From positions 217,947-281,946 of the forward strand of contig NZ_NPKJ01000076.1 in assembly GCF_002284575.1 (NCBI RefSeq): DNA of 64,000 bases, in the 5' to 3' direction. Each line of letters begins with the position of its first letter. Positions within the stretch are counted from its first letter, which is position 1. The notes beneath the pieces were generated by a model. The model searched no databases. It was not told the DNA's origin and saw only the letters and a list, made by a program, of their open reading frames with translations. This DNA is from Mesorhizobium temperatum (GTDB lineage: Bacteria; Pseudomonadota; Alphaproteobacteria; Rhizobiales; Rhizobiaceae). Below are positions 19,552 through 27,772 of this stretch, piece by piece. A program made the position numbers and the translations under genes.

Positions 19552-19773
19552 ATGAACACGACCATCCGCAAGATCGGCAATTCCGAAGGCGTCATCCTGC
19601 CGAGGGAGCTTCTCGATCGTCTGAACCTGAAGGCTGGCGACCAGCTTCAAATCGTTGAAACCGGTGATGGCCTTGCGCTGAAGCCGGTGGACGATAGCTT
19701 CGAGCGGCAAATGAAAGCTGCCCGCGAGGTGATGGACAAATACAAAGTGGCGCTTCAGAAGCTCGCCGAATGA
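19552..19773 (+). CDS. AbrB/MazE (SpoVT) family antitoxin
   Basis: A 73-residue protein. Residues 1-45 form a swapped-hairpin AbrB fold: TTIRKIGNSEGVILPRELLD, then LKAGDQLQIVETGDGLALKP. The C-terminal tail (FERQMKAAREVMDKYKVALQ) is helical and probably wraps the toxin. It is the first gene of a two-gene operon; its TGA overlaps the ATG of the Doc-type toxin. AbrB-type antitoxins bind their own promoter, and matching repeated sites lie directly upstream. It is probably a stability or stress module. Confidence 0.85.
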   Translation: MNTTIRKIGNSEGVILPRELLDRLNLKAGDQLQIVETGDGLALKPVDDSFERQMKAAREVMDKYKVALQKLAE

Positions 19774-20159
19774 GCTGGCAATTCCTGAGCCGGCGCGCCG
19801 TGGAAGCGATGCACGCGGAGCAGCTGCGCCGGCATGGCGGCGCGCAGGGTTTGAGGGACGAGAATGCTCTTGAATCGGCGCTCGCCCGCGCCGAGAACAA
19901 GGCGAACCATGGTGATCCATCGATCGGGGATCTGGCTGCGGCCTATATCTTCGGCATCGCCAGAAATCACGCCTTTGTCGACGGCAACAAGCGCACGGCC
20001 ATCGTCGCCGCCGGCGTGTTCCTGATTGTCAACGGCTATACGCTGACGGCCGACAGCGGCACGATCTATGAATTCGTCATGGGCGTTGCCGCCGGCGAGA
20101 TCGACGAGGCTGGCGCTGCGGCGTTCTTCCGCGACCATATTGTCAAGATCGAGGACTAA
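19770..20159 (+). CDS. Fic/Doc family death-on-curing toxin
   Basis: A 129-residue Doc-type protein. The family motif HAFVDGNKRTA starts at H67 and matches the HPFxxGNKR consensus, with A replacing P. LRDENALESALARAENKANH near residues 28-48 is typical of the Doc subgroup. P1 Doc phosphorylates EF-Tu and stops translation; classic Fic proteins AMPylate their targets. Chemistry here is inferred from the short Doc length and D in the DGNKR segment. Its partner is AbrB-like rather than Phd-like. The stop codon overlaps the convergent GreA/GreB-like gene by 4 bp. Confidence 0.88.
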   Translation: MSWQFLSRRAVEAMHAEQLRRHGGAQGLRDENALESALARAENKANHGDPSIGDLAAAYIFGIARNHAFVDGNKRTAIVAAGVFLIVNGYTLTADSGTIYEFVMGVAAGEIDEAGAAAFFRDHIVKIED

Positions 20160-20629
20160 TTGTCGGAGAGCTTGACGATTTCCCATTCCTTGCCGTTCAC
20201 AACGGCAATTTCGCCGACTTTCTTGCCGAACAAGGCCAGGGCCATCGGTGAAACATGGGAAATTGTGCCCTTGGCCGGATCGGCCTCATCCTCGCCGACG
20301 ATCTTCCAGTGCACCTTCCTGCCGTCATCGCCTTCCAGCGTGACGCCCATGCCGAAGCGAACCAGATTGCTGCCCGGTTCCGGCACGGAAAGCTCGGCGC
20401 TTTCACGCCGCGCGGTCCAGTAGCGCAGGTCGCGCGAGATGAGCGCGATGCGCTCGCGGTCGGCCCTCTTTTCCGCTCGAGCCAGATCATCGCGCAGGGC
20501 AGCCAGTTCGGCGTCGATCAGCGCCAGGCCGCGTTGCGTCACCAGATTGCGGTGCGGACTGATCGGCCGCTCGCCGATGCCGGCGATGGCGTTTTCGCTA
20601 TCCTCTTCGCGCGTGAAGGCTCTGCTCAT
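20156..20629 (-). CDS. GreA/GreB family transcription elongation factor
   Basis: A 157-residue protein. The N-terminal coiled-coil (about residues 30-78) contains VTQRGLALIDAELAALRDDL and RDLRYWTARRESAEL. The C-terminal FKBP-like domain contains VRFGMGVTLEGDDGRK and ISHVSPMALALFGKKVGEIA, as in Gre factors. These stimulate transcript cleavage by backtracked RNA polymerase. Family wording (ISPHRNLVT, YWTARRESA) is nearer to GreB-like or nucleoside diphosphate kinase regulator-like branches than to canonical GreA. It is convergent with the Doc gene and overlaps it by 4 bp. Confidence 0.82.
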   Translation of the reverse strand: MSRAFTREEDSENAIAGIGERPISPHRNLVTQRGLALIDAELAALRDDLARAEKRADRERIALISRDLRYWTARRESAELSVPEPGSNLVRFGMGVTLEGDDGRKVHWKIVGEDEADPAKGTISHVSPMALALFGKKVGEIAVVNGKEWEIVKLSDN

Positions 20630-20747
20630 TAGTCGAGCTTATGCCTCGCGCGGCGACTTCACAAGCTTTTGCCGGCAAACCGGATCAGCCGATCCGGTCT
20701 GGCACGATTCCTGCGGCGCGACGGCCGAACGCTGGGAATCTGTGCCG

Positions 20748-22124
20748 ATGTTGAACAGACGAAAATTTCTCGCACAAACCGCCGGCTTTGCCGTCCTGGG
20801 CCTCTCGCTCGGCAAGGCAGCGGCGGGCAGCCTGCCCGGCATCGACAATGCCTCGATGCACGGCTCGATCAACGCTGCCGACCTTGGCGTGCGGCCCGGC
20901 GCGCTTGACGACCAGAGCAAGGCCTTCGCCAGGCTGCTGCGCGACGCAAGCGACCGCGACATGCCGGTGTTCCTGCCGCCGGGAACCTATGTCGTATCCA
21001 ACCTTTCGCTGCCCAGCCGTATCAGACTTTCCGGCGTGCCGGGCGCATCGCGGATCGTCTACGGCGGCAACGGCCATCTGCTCATGGCCGAACAGGCCGA
21101 GCACATCGAACTCACCGGGCTGATGTTCGACGGCACCAACCGCTGGATGGCCGACTACGCGCAAGGCCTCCTCGGCCTCCGCCGCGTTGCTCACCTCGTC
21201 ATCGACAATTGCCAGATCACCGGCAGCGGCAAAAGCGGCCTGGCGCTCGAGCACGCTTCGGGCCGCATCGAGCGCTCGGAAATATCGGACGCGGCCGACG
21301 CCGGCATCTATTCGGTCGAAGCCGCCGGCCTGGAGATATCAGCCAATACCGTTTCCGACTGCGCCAATGGCGGTATCCTCGTGCACCGCTGGCAAGCGGC
21401 CGAGGACGGCACCATCGTCAGCGGCAACCGCGTCGAACGCATTCAGGCGCGTAGCGGCGGAACCGGCCAGAATGGCAACGGCATCAATGCGTTTCGCGCC
21501 GGCAACGTCATCATCTCGGGCAATATCGTCTCGGACTGTGCGTTTTCGGCGATCCGCGCCAACAGCGCCAGCAATCTGCATATCACCGGCAACACCTGCT
21601 CGCGATCGGGCGAAACGGCGCTCTATTCCGAATTCTCGTTCGAGGGAGCGATCGTCAGCAACAACATCGTCGATGGCGCCGCCAACGGCATCTCGATCGT
21701 CAATTTCAACGAAGGCGGCCGCATGGGCGTGTGTTCCGGAAACATCGTCCGCAACCTCTCGACCAGCGGCCCCTACCCTGCCAACGCGCCCGGTTTCGGC
21801 GTCGGTATCAGCGTCGAGGCGGATACTGCCGTCTCCGGCAACGTCATCGAGAATGCGCCGCTCTACGGCATGCACATCGGCTGGGGACCGTTCATGCGCA
21901 ACGTGGTCGCCACCGCAAACATCATCCGCAAGGCTGGAACCGGCATTGCCGTCACCGTGGTCGAGGGCGCCGGGACGGCGGTCATCTCTGACAATGTCAT
22001 CGACGGCGCCCAAAACGGCGCGATCGTCGGCCACCGCTGGGCCGAGCCGGTGACCGACGATCTCGCCTCATCGGGCAATGCCGGCTATGCGCATCTGACC
22101 ATCGAGCGCAATCATGTGAGCTGA
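20748..22124 (+). CDS. Tat-translocated right-handed beta-helix repeat protein
   Basis: From ATG 20748 the protein has 458 residues and starts MLNRRKFLAQTAGFAVLGLS, a Tat signal (RRKFL) ending around AAAG at 25-28. The rest is a right-handed parallel beta-helix with many short N-rich coils, for example HLVIDNCQITGSGKSGLALE, VIISGNIVSDCAFSAIRANS and ISDNVIDGAQNGAIV. It matches my memory of the TIGR03808 family in Rhizobiales (Tat-translocated repetitive protein). Its fold resembles pectate lyases and other polysaccharide-active enzymes, but no catalytic residues are obvious. It is probably periplasmic and of unknown function. Confidence 0.82.
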   Translation: MLNRRKFLAQTAGFAVLGLSLGKAAAGSLPGIDNASMHGSINAADLGVRPGALDDQSKAFARLLRDASDRDMPVFLPPGTYVVSNLSLPSRIRLSGVPGASRIVYGGNGHLLMAEQAEHIELTGLMFDGTNRWMADYAQGLLGLRRVAHLVIDNCQITGSGKSGLALEHASGRIERSEISDAADAGIYSVEAAGLEISANTVSDCANGGILVHRWQAAEDGTIVSGNRVERIQARSGGTGQNGNGINAFRAGNVIISGNIVSDCAFSAIRANSASNLHITGNTCSRSGETALYSEFSFEGAIVSNNIVDGAANGISIVNFNEGGRMGVCSGNIVRNLSTSGPYPANAPGFGVGISVEADTAVSGNVIENAPLYGMHIGWGPFMRNVVATANIIRKAGTGIAVTVVEGAGTAVISDNVIDGAQNGAIVGHRWAEPVTDDLASSGNAGYAHLTIERNHVS

Positions 22125-22134
22125 ATGGCCGTTC

Positions 22135-23139
22135 TCAGCTTAGTGCGGCGGTGGGCCGGAGTACGCCAACCTTGGCGCCGATCCGGCTTTCGATGGGCGG
22201 ATGTGCCTGTTCGATCAGTCTTGCCGCCAGCGCCTTGTCGGCGTGGAAAAACCTGGCCATGCACGCCGCGACCATGACTTCAGCCGCCCGGCCGGCGCCA
22301 TCATCGCATTTCAGCGCTATGCCAAGGCCAAGCTCGGGAAGTGCCGCGCAATAGACGCCTTCAGCGCCTCCCTTCACAAAAATCCGGCCGGGTGCGGCTT
22401 CCATCAGCGCAACATCAGCCCTGCCCGTGCCGGCAACCAGAAAGGGCTCGGCCATGCAGGCGGAAAGCAGCCGCTTTGCCGCCTTGGCGCGCACCGGCTC
22501 AAAGCCGACACCGGTCGCCATGCGGGCAAAGCCGAGCGCGAAGCTGCGCAATGGCACGGCATAGGTCGGGATCGAGCAGCCGTCAGTGCCGCAATGATCA
22601 AAATCATGGACGGCACCTGTCACCGCTTGCATCGCGTCGCGCACCATCTCCTGCGAGGCGTGGCCTGGTTTGACATAGCCGCGATGGGCGATGCCGGTTT
22701 GGACGCAGGTGCAGAGGAAGCCTGCATGCTTACCTGAGCAGTTGTTGTGCAGTGCGTTTGGCGCCTTGCCGGCACGGGCGAGCGCAACTGTCGCCGGATG
22801 GTTGGACGGCCAATGGGCGCCGCACTCCAGCGCGGTCTCGTCCAGCCCGGCCTTCGCCAGCATCGCCCGCGCCAGTTCGACATGCGCCGGCTCGCCGGAA
22901 TGCGAAGCGCAGGCTAGCGCCAGTTCGCGGTCGCCGAAACCGTACGCATCGGCGGCACCGCTTTCGACCAGTGGCAGCGCCTGGATCGCCTTGACGGCCG
23001 AGCGCGGGAATACCGGGCGGGTCGTATCGCCGATTTCCCAGACTGATTTGCCGTCGGCATCGAAGACCGCAATGGCGCCACGATGCACGCTCTCGACCAC
23101 GGCGCCGCGCAAAACTTCGACCAGAACCGGATTTGTCAT
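22135..23139 (-). CDS. L-asparaginase II family protein
   Basis: From ATG 23139 (MTNPVLVEVLRGAVVES) the protein has 334 residues and matches the Asparaginase_II family (PF06089, known from Rhizobium etli AnsA). Motifs are FPRSAVKAIQALPLVESGAA, CASHSGEPAHVELARAML, NNCSGKHAGFLC and DGCSIPTYAVPL. The S-K pair in NNCSGKHAG lies in the catalytic region of this class, which is unrelated to E. coli AnsB. It hydrolyses asparagine to aspartate and ammonia. No signal peptide. It lies downstream of the thiolase gene, with a RIME-like repeat between. Confidence 0.87.
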   Translation of the reverse strand: MTNPVLVEVLRGAVVESVHRGAIAVFDADGKSVWEIGDTTRPVFPRSAVKAIQALPLVESGAADAYGFGDRELALACASHSGEPAHVELARAMLAKAGLDETALECGAHWPSNHPATVALARAGKAPNALHNNCSGKHAGFLCTCVQTGIAHRGYVKPGHASQEMVRDAMQAVTGAVHDFDHCGTDGCSIPTYAVPLRSFALGFARMATGVGFEPVRAKAAKRLLSACMAEPFLVAGTGRADVALMEAAPGRIFVKGGAEGVYCAALPELGLGIALKCDDGAGRAAEVMVAACMARFFHADKALAARLIEQAHPPIESRIGAKVGVLRPTAALS

Positions 23140-23156
23140 GAATTCCCCGCTAACGC

Positions 23157-23256
23157 ATGACCTCGAAAATCGGAATCGATTTTCGAAAAGGATCATGCGT
23201 AAAATCAAAGTGTTACAGCGCCCTTTGCGCGCCCGGAAGGGGCGCGCGGCGCTGTA
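23157..23256 (+). repeat. RIME-like intergenic palindromic repeat, copy 3
   Basis: The same order of blocks as copy 2: ATGACCTCGAAAATCGGAAT, GATTTTCGAAAAGGATCATG, then a large hairpin between TTACAGCGCCC and GGCGCTGTAA. It sits between the asparaginase start and the thiolase stop, where it may terminate transcription or stabilise an mRNA end. Confidence 0.8.
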
Positions 23257-23269
23257 ATGCGGGCCGCTT

Positions 23270-24436
23270 TTATCTGATCCGATCGAGAATGGAAACGTAG
23301 TTGGCGACCGCGGCGCCACCCATGTTGAAGATGCCGCCAAGCTTGGCTCCCGGCACCTGGATGCCGCCGGCCTCGCCGACGAGCTGCATGGCGGTCAGCA
23401 CGTGCATCGAGACGCCGGTGGCGCCGATCGGGTGGCCCTTGGCCTTCAGCCCGCCGGACGGATTGACCGGCAGCCGACCGTCCTTCGCCGTCTCGCCATC
23501 CAGCGCCAGTTTTGCGCCCTCACCCGGTTTCGCCAGTCCCATCGCCTCATATTCGATCAGCTCGGCGATGGTGAAGCAGTCATGCGTCTCGACGAAGGAC
23601 AGATCATCGAGCGTCACACCAGCCCTCTTCAGCGCCTGGCTCCAGGCCTGTTCGCAGCCTTCGAACGCCAGGATGTCGCGCTTCGACATCGGCAGGAAAT
23701 CCTGCACATGCTCGTTGGCGCGGAAGGCGACGGCGCGGCGCATCTTTAACGCAGTCGCCGTGTCGGCAAGGACCAGGGCGGCGGCGCCGTCCGAAACCAG
23801 CGAGCAGTCGGTGCGTTTCAGAGGGCCAGCGACGAAGGGGTTCTTCTCGCTCTCATGCCGGCAGAACTCATAGCCGAAATCCTTGCGCATCTGCGCATAG
23901 GGATTGTCGACGCCGTTCTTGTGGTTCTTGGCGGCGATCATCGCCAGCGCGTCCGACTGGTCGCCATAGCGCTGGAAATAGGCTTGGGCGATCTTGCCGA
24001 AAACGCCGGCGAAGCCTGCCGGCGTGTCGCCCTCCTCGGGCAGATAAGAGGCCTTGAGAAGGTTCTTGCCGATTTCTGGACCTGATGTCGTCGTCATCTG
24101 CTCGGCGCCGACCACCAGCACGATGCGGGCGGCATTGGCGTCGATGGCGCGGATGCCTTGCCTGACCGCCGCCGAACCGGTGGCGCAAGCGTTCTCGACG
24201 CGGGTCGCCGGCTTGAAGCGCAGCCGGTCGTCGGCCTGCAGGACCAGGCTTGCGGTGAAATCCTGTGCGGAAAAGCCGGCATTGAAGTGGCCAAGCACGA
24301 TCTCGTCGACCTCGTCCGGACCGATGCCGGCATGATCGAGCGCCTCGCTAGCCACCTTGGTGATCAGGCCCTCCAGCGTCTCGCCTTCGAGCTTGCCGAA
24401 ACGCGAATGCGCCCAGCCGACGATGCATGCTGTCAT
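23270..24436 (-). CDS. Thiolase family acetyl-CoA acetyltransferase (SCP2-thiolase-like)
   Basis: From ATG 24436 (MTACIVGWAHSRFGKLEG) with GGAG upstream, the protein has 388 residues. The nucleophilic cysteine is in VENACATGSAAVRQG. The second active-site region is VETHDCFTIAELIEYEAMG and the third is GGLKAKGHPIGATGVSMH. The HDCFT pattern is nearer to the SCP2-type and archaeal-like thiolases than to biosynthetic PhaA/AtoB. The substrate is unknown. It is divergent from betI over a 220-bp region that holds a BetI-type palindrome, so it could be co-regulated with choline catabolism. Confidence 0.83.
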   Translation of the reverse strand: MTACIVGWAHSRFGKLEGETLEGLITKVASEALDHAGIGPDEVDEIVLGHFNAGFSAQDFTASLVLQADDRLRFKPATRVENACATGSAAVRQGIRAIDANAARIVLVVGAEQMTTTSGPEIGKNLLKASYLPEEGDTPAGFAGVFGKIAQAYFQRYGDQSDALAMIAAKNHKNGVDNPYAQMRKDFGYEFCRHESEKNPFVAGPLKRTDCSLVSDGAAALVLADTATALKMRRAVAFRANEHVQDFLPMSKRDILAFEGCEQAWSQALKRAGVTLDDLSFVETHDCFTIAELIEYEAMGLAKPGEGAKLALDGETAKDGRLPVNPSGGLKAKGHPIGATGVSMHVLTAMQLVGEAGGIQVPGAKLGGIFNMGGAAVANYVSILDRIR

Positions 24437-24609
24437 GGTTATCTCCATCCTACGGGCCGGGCTACGCGATGTCGCAGCGCCTCAGCATTGTTCAAGCATG
24501 AACCGTTCCAGCGACTTCGTGAAGGGGCCAGAACCACACAATCGCTTGATCTTGAGTATCTGGTCACGGCACCTCACTTTTGCCACCAAATCAGGCTGGA
24601 TTTTTGTTG

Positions 24610-24623
24610 ATTGATCCGTCAAT
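24610..24623. promoter_or_regulatory. Putative BetI operator
   Basis: ATTGA-TCCG-TCAAT is a perfect inverted repeat (5-bp arms, 4-bp spacer) lying 35 bp upstream of betI and in the divergent thiolase/betI region. The arms match the ATTGA-N4-TCAAT core I recall for enterobacterial BetI sites. BetI release by choline or choline-derived ligands would derepress the bet genes and possibly the thiolase. Confidence 0.65.
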
Positions 24624-24657
24624 AAAAAATAATCTCGTCTCACAGGCCGGAGCAAGA

Positions 24658-25248
24658 ATGCCGAAAGTCGGAATGGAGCCGTTGCGCCGCAGGGCGCTGA
24701 TCGACGCGACGATCTCGGCGATCGGCGAGCGCGGTTCGCTTGATGTGACGATGTCGGAAATCGCCGGGCGCGCTGGCGTGTCCTCGGCGCTTGCCCATCA
24801 CTATTTCGGCGCCAAGGACGAACTTTTGCTGGCGACGATGCGGCACATCCTGGCCGAGCTGACCGCCGACATGCGGCGCGCGCTTCGATCGGCCAGCACG
24901 GCGCGCCAGCGCGTTTCGGCCGTGGTCGCCGTCAATTTCTCCGACGTCCAGTTCCGGCCGGAAACGATCGCCGCCTGGCTGGCCTTCTATGTCGAGGCGC
25001 AGAAATCAGCAGCACTTCGCCGGCTGCTCAAGGTCTATGCGCGACGGCTGCATTCCAATCTGTTGAGCGGGCTGACCGGCATCCTGCCGAGAAGCGAAGC
25101 CGACCGGGTCGCCGAGGCGACAGCGGCGCTGATCGACGGGCTCTACATCAGGCGCGCGCTGAAGGACGGCGTGCCCAATGCCGCGACCGCGATCGCACTG
25201 ATCGAGGATTACCTCGAAACGAAACTCAGCCGCCGGAGCGCGCAGTGA
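24658..25248 (+). CDS. betI: Transcriptional repressor BetI (TetR family)
   Basis: From ATG 24658 (MPKVGMEPLRRRALIDATIS) the protein has 196 residues, the usual BetI length. The TetR helix-turn-helix is MSEIAGRAGVSSALAHHYFG at about residues 33-52. The next helix (KDELLLATMRHILAEL) and WLAFYVEAQKSAALRRLLKV match BetI. It represses the choline-to-glycine-betaine genes. It heads the operon betI-betC-dehydratase-betA-betB; its TGA overlaps the GTG start of betC. A perfect BetI-like palindrome lies upstream. Confidence 0.92.
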   Translation: MPKVGMEPLRRRALIDATISAIGERGSLDVTMSEIAGRAGVSSALAHHYFGAKDELLLATMRHILAELTADMRRALRSASTARQRVSAVVAVNFSDVQFRPETIAAWLAFYVEAQKSAALRRLLKVYARRLHSNLLSGLTGILPRSEADRVAEATAALIDGLYIRRALKDGVPNAATAIALIEDYLETKLSRRSAQ

Positions 25249-26774
25249 CGTCCAAGCGACCCAATTTCCTGATCGTCATGGTCGATCAGCTCAACGGCAC
25301 GTTGTTCCCGGATGGACCGGCGGACTTCCTCCATGCGCCGCATCTGAAGGCGCTGGCCGCTCGTTCGGCGCGCTTCAAAAACAACTACACTGCCTCGCCG
25401 CTCTGCGCGCCGGGCCGCGCCTCGTTCATGAGCGGCCAGTTGCCGTCGCGCACCGAGGTCTATGACAATGCCGCCGAATTCGTCTCGTCGATCCCGACCT
25501 ATGCGCATCATCTGCGCGCCGACGGCTACCATACCTGTCTCTCCGGCAAGATGCATTTCGTCGGGCCGGACCAGTTGCATGGCTTTGAGGAACGGCTGAC
25601 CACCGACATCTATCCGGCCGATTTCGGTTGGACGCCGGATTATCGCAAGCCCGGCGAGCGGATCGACTGGTGGTATCATAATCTCGGCTCGGTGGCCGGC
25701 GCCGGCGTCGCCGAGATCACCAACCAGATGGAGTATGACGACGAGGTTGCCTTCCATGCGGTGCAGAAGCTTTATGATTTCGCCCGCGTCTCCGACGACG
25801 CTTCGCGCCGGCCATGGTGCCTGACCGTTTCCTTCACCCATCCGCACGACCCCTATGTCGCCCGGCGGCGCTATTGGGATCTCTACGAGGACTGCCCGGC
25901 GCTTGAGCCCAAGGTGGGCTTCATTCCCTACGACAAGCAGGATCCGCATTCGCAGCGGCTCTACCGGGCCAGCGACTATGACAGCTTCAAGATCACCCCG
26001 GAGCAGATCCGCCGCGCGCGGCGCGGCTATTTCGCCAACATCTCCTATCTCGACGACAAGGTCGGCGAACTGCTGTCGGTGCTCGAACGCACGCGAATGC
26101 TCGACGACACAATCATCCTGTTCTGCTCGGATCACGGTGACATGCTCGGCGAGCGCGGCCTGTGGTTCAAGATGTGTTTTTTCGAGGGCTCGGCACGGGT
26201 GCCGCTGATGATCGCCGGAAAAGACATTTCGGCCACCCTGATCGAGACCCCGGTGTCCAATCTCGATGTCACGCCGACGCTTTGCGACCTCGCCGGCATC
26301 GACATGAGCGCGATTGCGCCATGGACCGACGGCCAGTCGCTGCTGCCGCTGCTCGACGGCAAGACGCGCACCGCACCCGTGCTGATGGAATATGCGGCCG
26401 AAGGCTCCAACGCGCCGATGGTGGCGATCCGCGACGACCGATACAAATTCATCCATTGCGAGATCGATCCGCCGCAACTGTTTGATCTTGAATCGGATCC
26501 GCGGGAATTGACCAATCTCGCCGCTGACCCGGCTCATGCCCCCTTACTGGCTGCTTTCACCGAAAAGGTCCGGGCGCGCTGGGACATGGCCGCTTTCGAC
26601 GCCGCCGTCCGGACCAGCCAGGCGCGCCGCTGGGTGGTCTATCCGGCGCTGCGCAACGGCACCCATTACCCCTGGGAATTCCAGCCGCTGCAGAAAGCAT
26701 CGGAACGCTACATGCGCAACCACATGAACCTTGACTTGCTCGAAGAGCAGAAGCGCTTTCCGCGAGGCGAATGA
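25245..26774 (+). CDS. betC: Choline-sulfatase
   Basis: A 509-residue type I sulfatase starting at GTG 25245, overlapping the betI stop. The formylglycine motif is SPLCAPGRASF with C54 as the residue to be converted. Metal-binding D14 (MVDQ) and later CSDHGDMLGERGLWFK fit the alkaline-phosphatase-like sulfatase fold. The C-terminal part (NGTHYPWEFQPLQKASERYM) is typical of choline-sulfatases. It hydrolyses choline-O-sulfate to choline and sulfate, feeding the two dehydrogenases downstream. No signal peptide, so the substrate must be imported. A sulfatase-maturing enzyme is not in the window. Confidence 0.95.
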   Translation: MTSKRPNFLIVMVDQLNGTLFPDGPADFLHAPHLKALAARSARFKNNYTASPLCAPGRASFMSGQLPSRTEVYDNAAEFVSSIPTYAHHLRADGYHTCLSGKMHFVGPDQLHGFEERLTTDIYPADFGWTPDYRKPGERIDWWYHNLGSVAGAGVAEITNQMEYDDEVAFHAVQKLYDFARVSDDASRRPWCLTVSFTHPHDPYVARRRYWDLYEDCPALEPKVGFIPYDKQDPHSQRLYRASDYDSFKITPEQIRRARRGYFANISYLDDKVGELLSVLERTRMLDDTIILFCSDHGDMLGERGLWFKMCFFEGSARVPLMIAGKDISATLIETPVSNLDVTPTLCDLAGIDMSAIAPWTDGQSLLPLLDGKTRTAPVLMEYAAEGSNAPMVAIRDDRYKFIHCEIDPPQLFDLESDPRELTNLAADPAHAPLLAAFTEKVRARWDMAAFDAAVRTSQARRWVVYPALRNGTHYPWEFQPLQKASERYMRNHMNLDLLEEQKRFPRGE

Positions 26775-27772
26775 TGACAACCCTTGTCCCCTCCCTCGAT
26801 CACCTCAAACAGGCCTATGCCGTCACCGCCAAGGCGACGCAGATCACGCCGCTGCTGGAGTCAGCGGCCTTGGCCAGAGAGACCGGCGCCGCGCGCGTCT
26901 TCGTCAAGCCGGAGTCGCTGCAATGGGCGGGTTCCTTCAAGGTGCGCGGCGCCTATTGGCGGCTGAAGCGGCTTTCGCCCGATGAAGCCAGGAAGGGCGT
27001 CGTCGCCTATTCCTCCGGCAATTTTGCGCAAGGGCTGGCCGCCGCCGGCCAGGCGCTGGGCATTCCGGTGACCATCGTCATGCCGATCGACGCGCCGGCC
27101 GCCAAGCGTGACGCAACGACCGGCTATGGCGCGCGCGTGGTGCTGACCGACCATGGCGAACGCGCGCGTGAGGAGGTTGCCGCCGCCACGGCGCGCGAGA
27201 TCGCCGAGACCGAGGGGCTCGCGCTGCTGCATCCGTTCGACGATCCGGAGATCGTCGCTGGCCAGGCTGGTGTGGGGCTGGAGGCACTCGAGCAACTCGA
27301 TGCCAGGGATGCCAGCGCCGATCTTCTGTTCTGTTCGGTCGGCGGCGGCGGGCTGATCGGCGGCGTTTCGCTGGCTTTCCACTATCTGTCGCCGGCGACC
27401 GAGATCATCGGCGTCGAGCCGGAAGGTTTCAACGGCATGGGCTCGTCGCTGGCGCATGGCGTCATCGAAACCATGCCGATCGGGCCGAAATCGATATGCG
27501 ACGGGCTGATGGCGCGCAAGCCTGGCGACGCGCCATTCGCGGCGGTCAGAACCGCGGGCGTTCGCGGCATCACCGTCGACGATCAATCGGTGCGCCGCGC
27601 GATGCGCATCGCCTTCGAACGGATGAAGCTGGTGCTGGAACCTTCGGGCGCTGCATCGCTGGCGGCGCTGCTCGGCGGCAAGGTGGATGTGAGCGGCAAG
27701 ACCGTGCTCGTGGTGGCAACCGGCGGCAATGTCTCGCTCACCGATTTCATGGCACATATGAATCATGCTTGA
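26771..27772 (+). CDS. Threonine/serine dehydratase-like PLP enzyme within the bet operon
   Basis: A 333-residue fold-type II PLP protein. The PLP lysine is in AGSFKVRGAYWRL; YSSGNFAQGLAAAG binds the phosphate-side ring, and SVGGGGLIGGV is the phosphate-binding glycine loop. LVVATGGNVSLTDF is near the C-terminus. No ACT regulatory domain, so it is a catabolic-type or serine/threonine dehydratase-like enzyme, possibly acting on hydroxyamino acids. Its ATG overlaps the betC stop, and betA begins inside its last codons (8-bp overlap), so it is translationally coupled in the bet operon. Its link to choline breakdown is unknown; serine formed from glycine betaine could be its substrate. Confidence 0.85.
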   Translation: MMTTLVPSLDHLKQAYAVTAKATQITPLLESAALARETGAARVFVKPESLQWAGSFKVRGAYWRLKRLSPDEARKGVVAYSSGNFAQGLAAAGQALGIPVTIVMPIDAPAAKRDATTGYGARVVLTDHGERAREEVAAATAREIAETEGLALLHPFDDPEIVAGQAGVGLEALEQLDARDASADLLFCSVGGGGLIGGVSLAFHYLSPATEIIGVEPEGFNGMGSSLAHGVIETMPIGPKSICDGLMARKPGDAPFAAVRTAGVRGITVDDQSVRRAMRIAFERMKLVLEPSGAASLAALLGGKVDVSGKTVLVVATGGNVSLTDFMAHMNHA

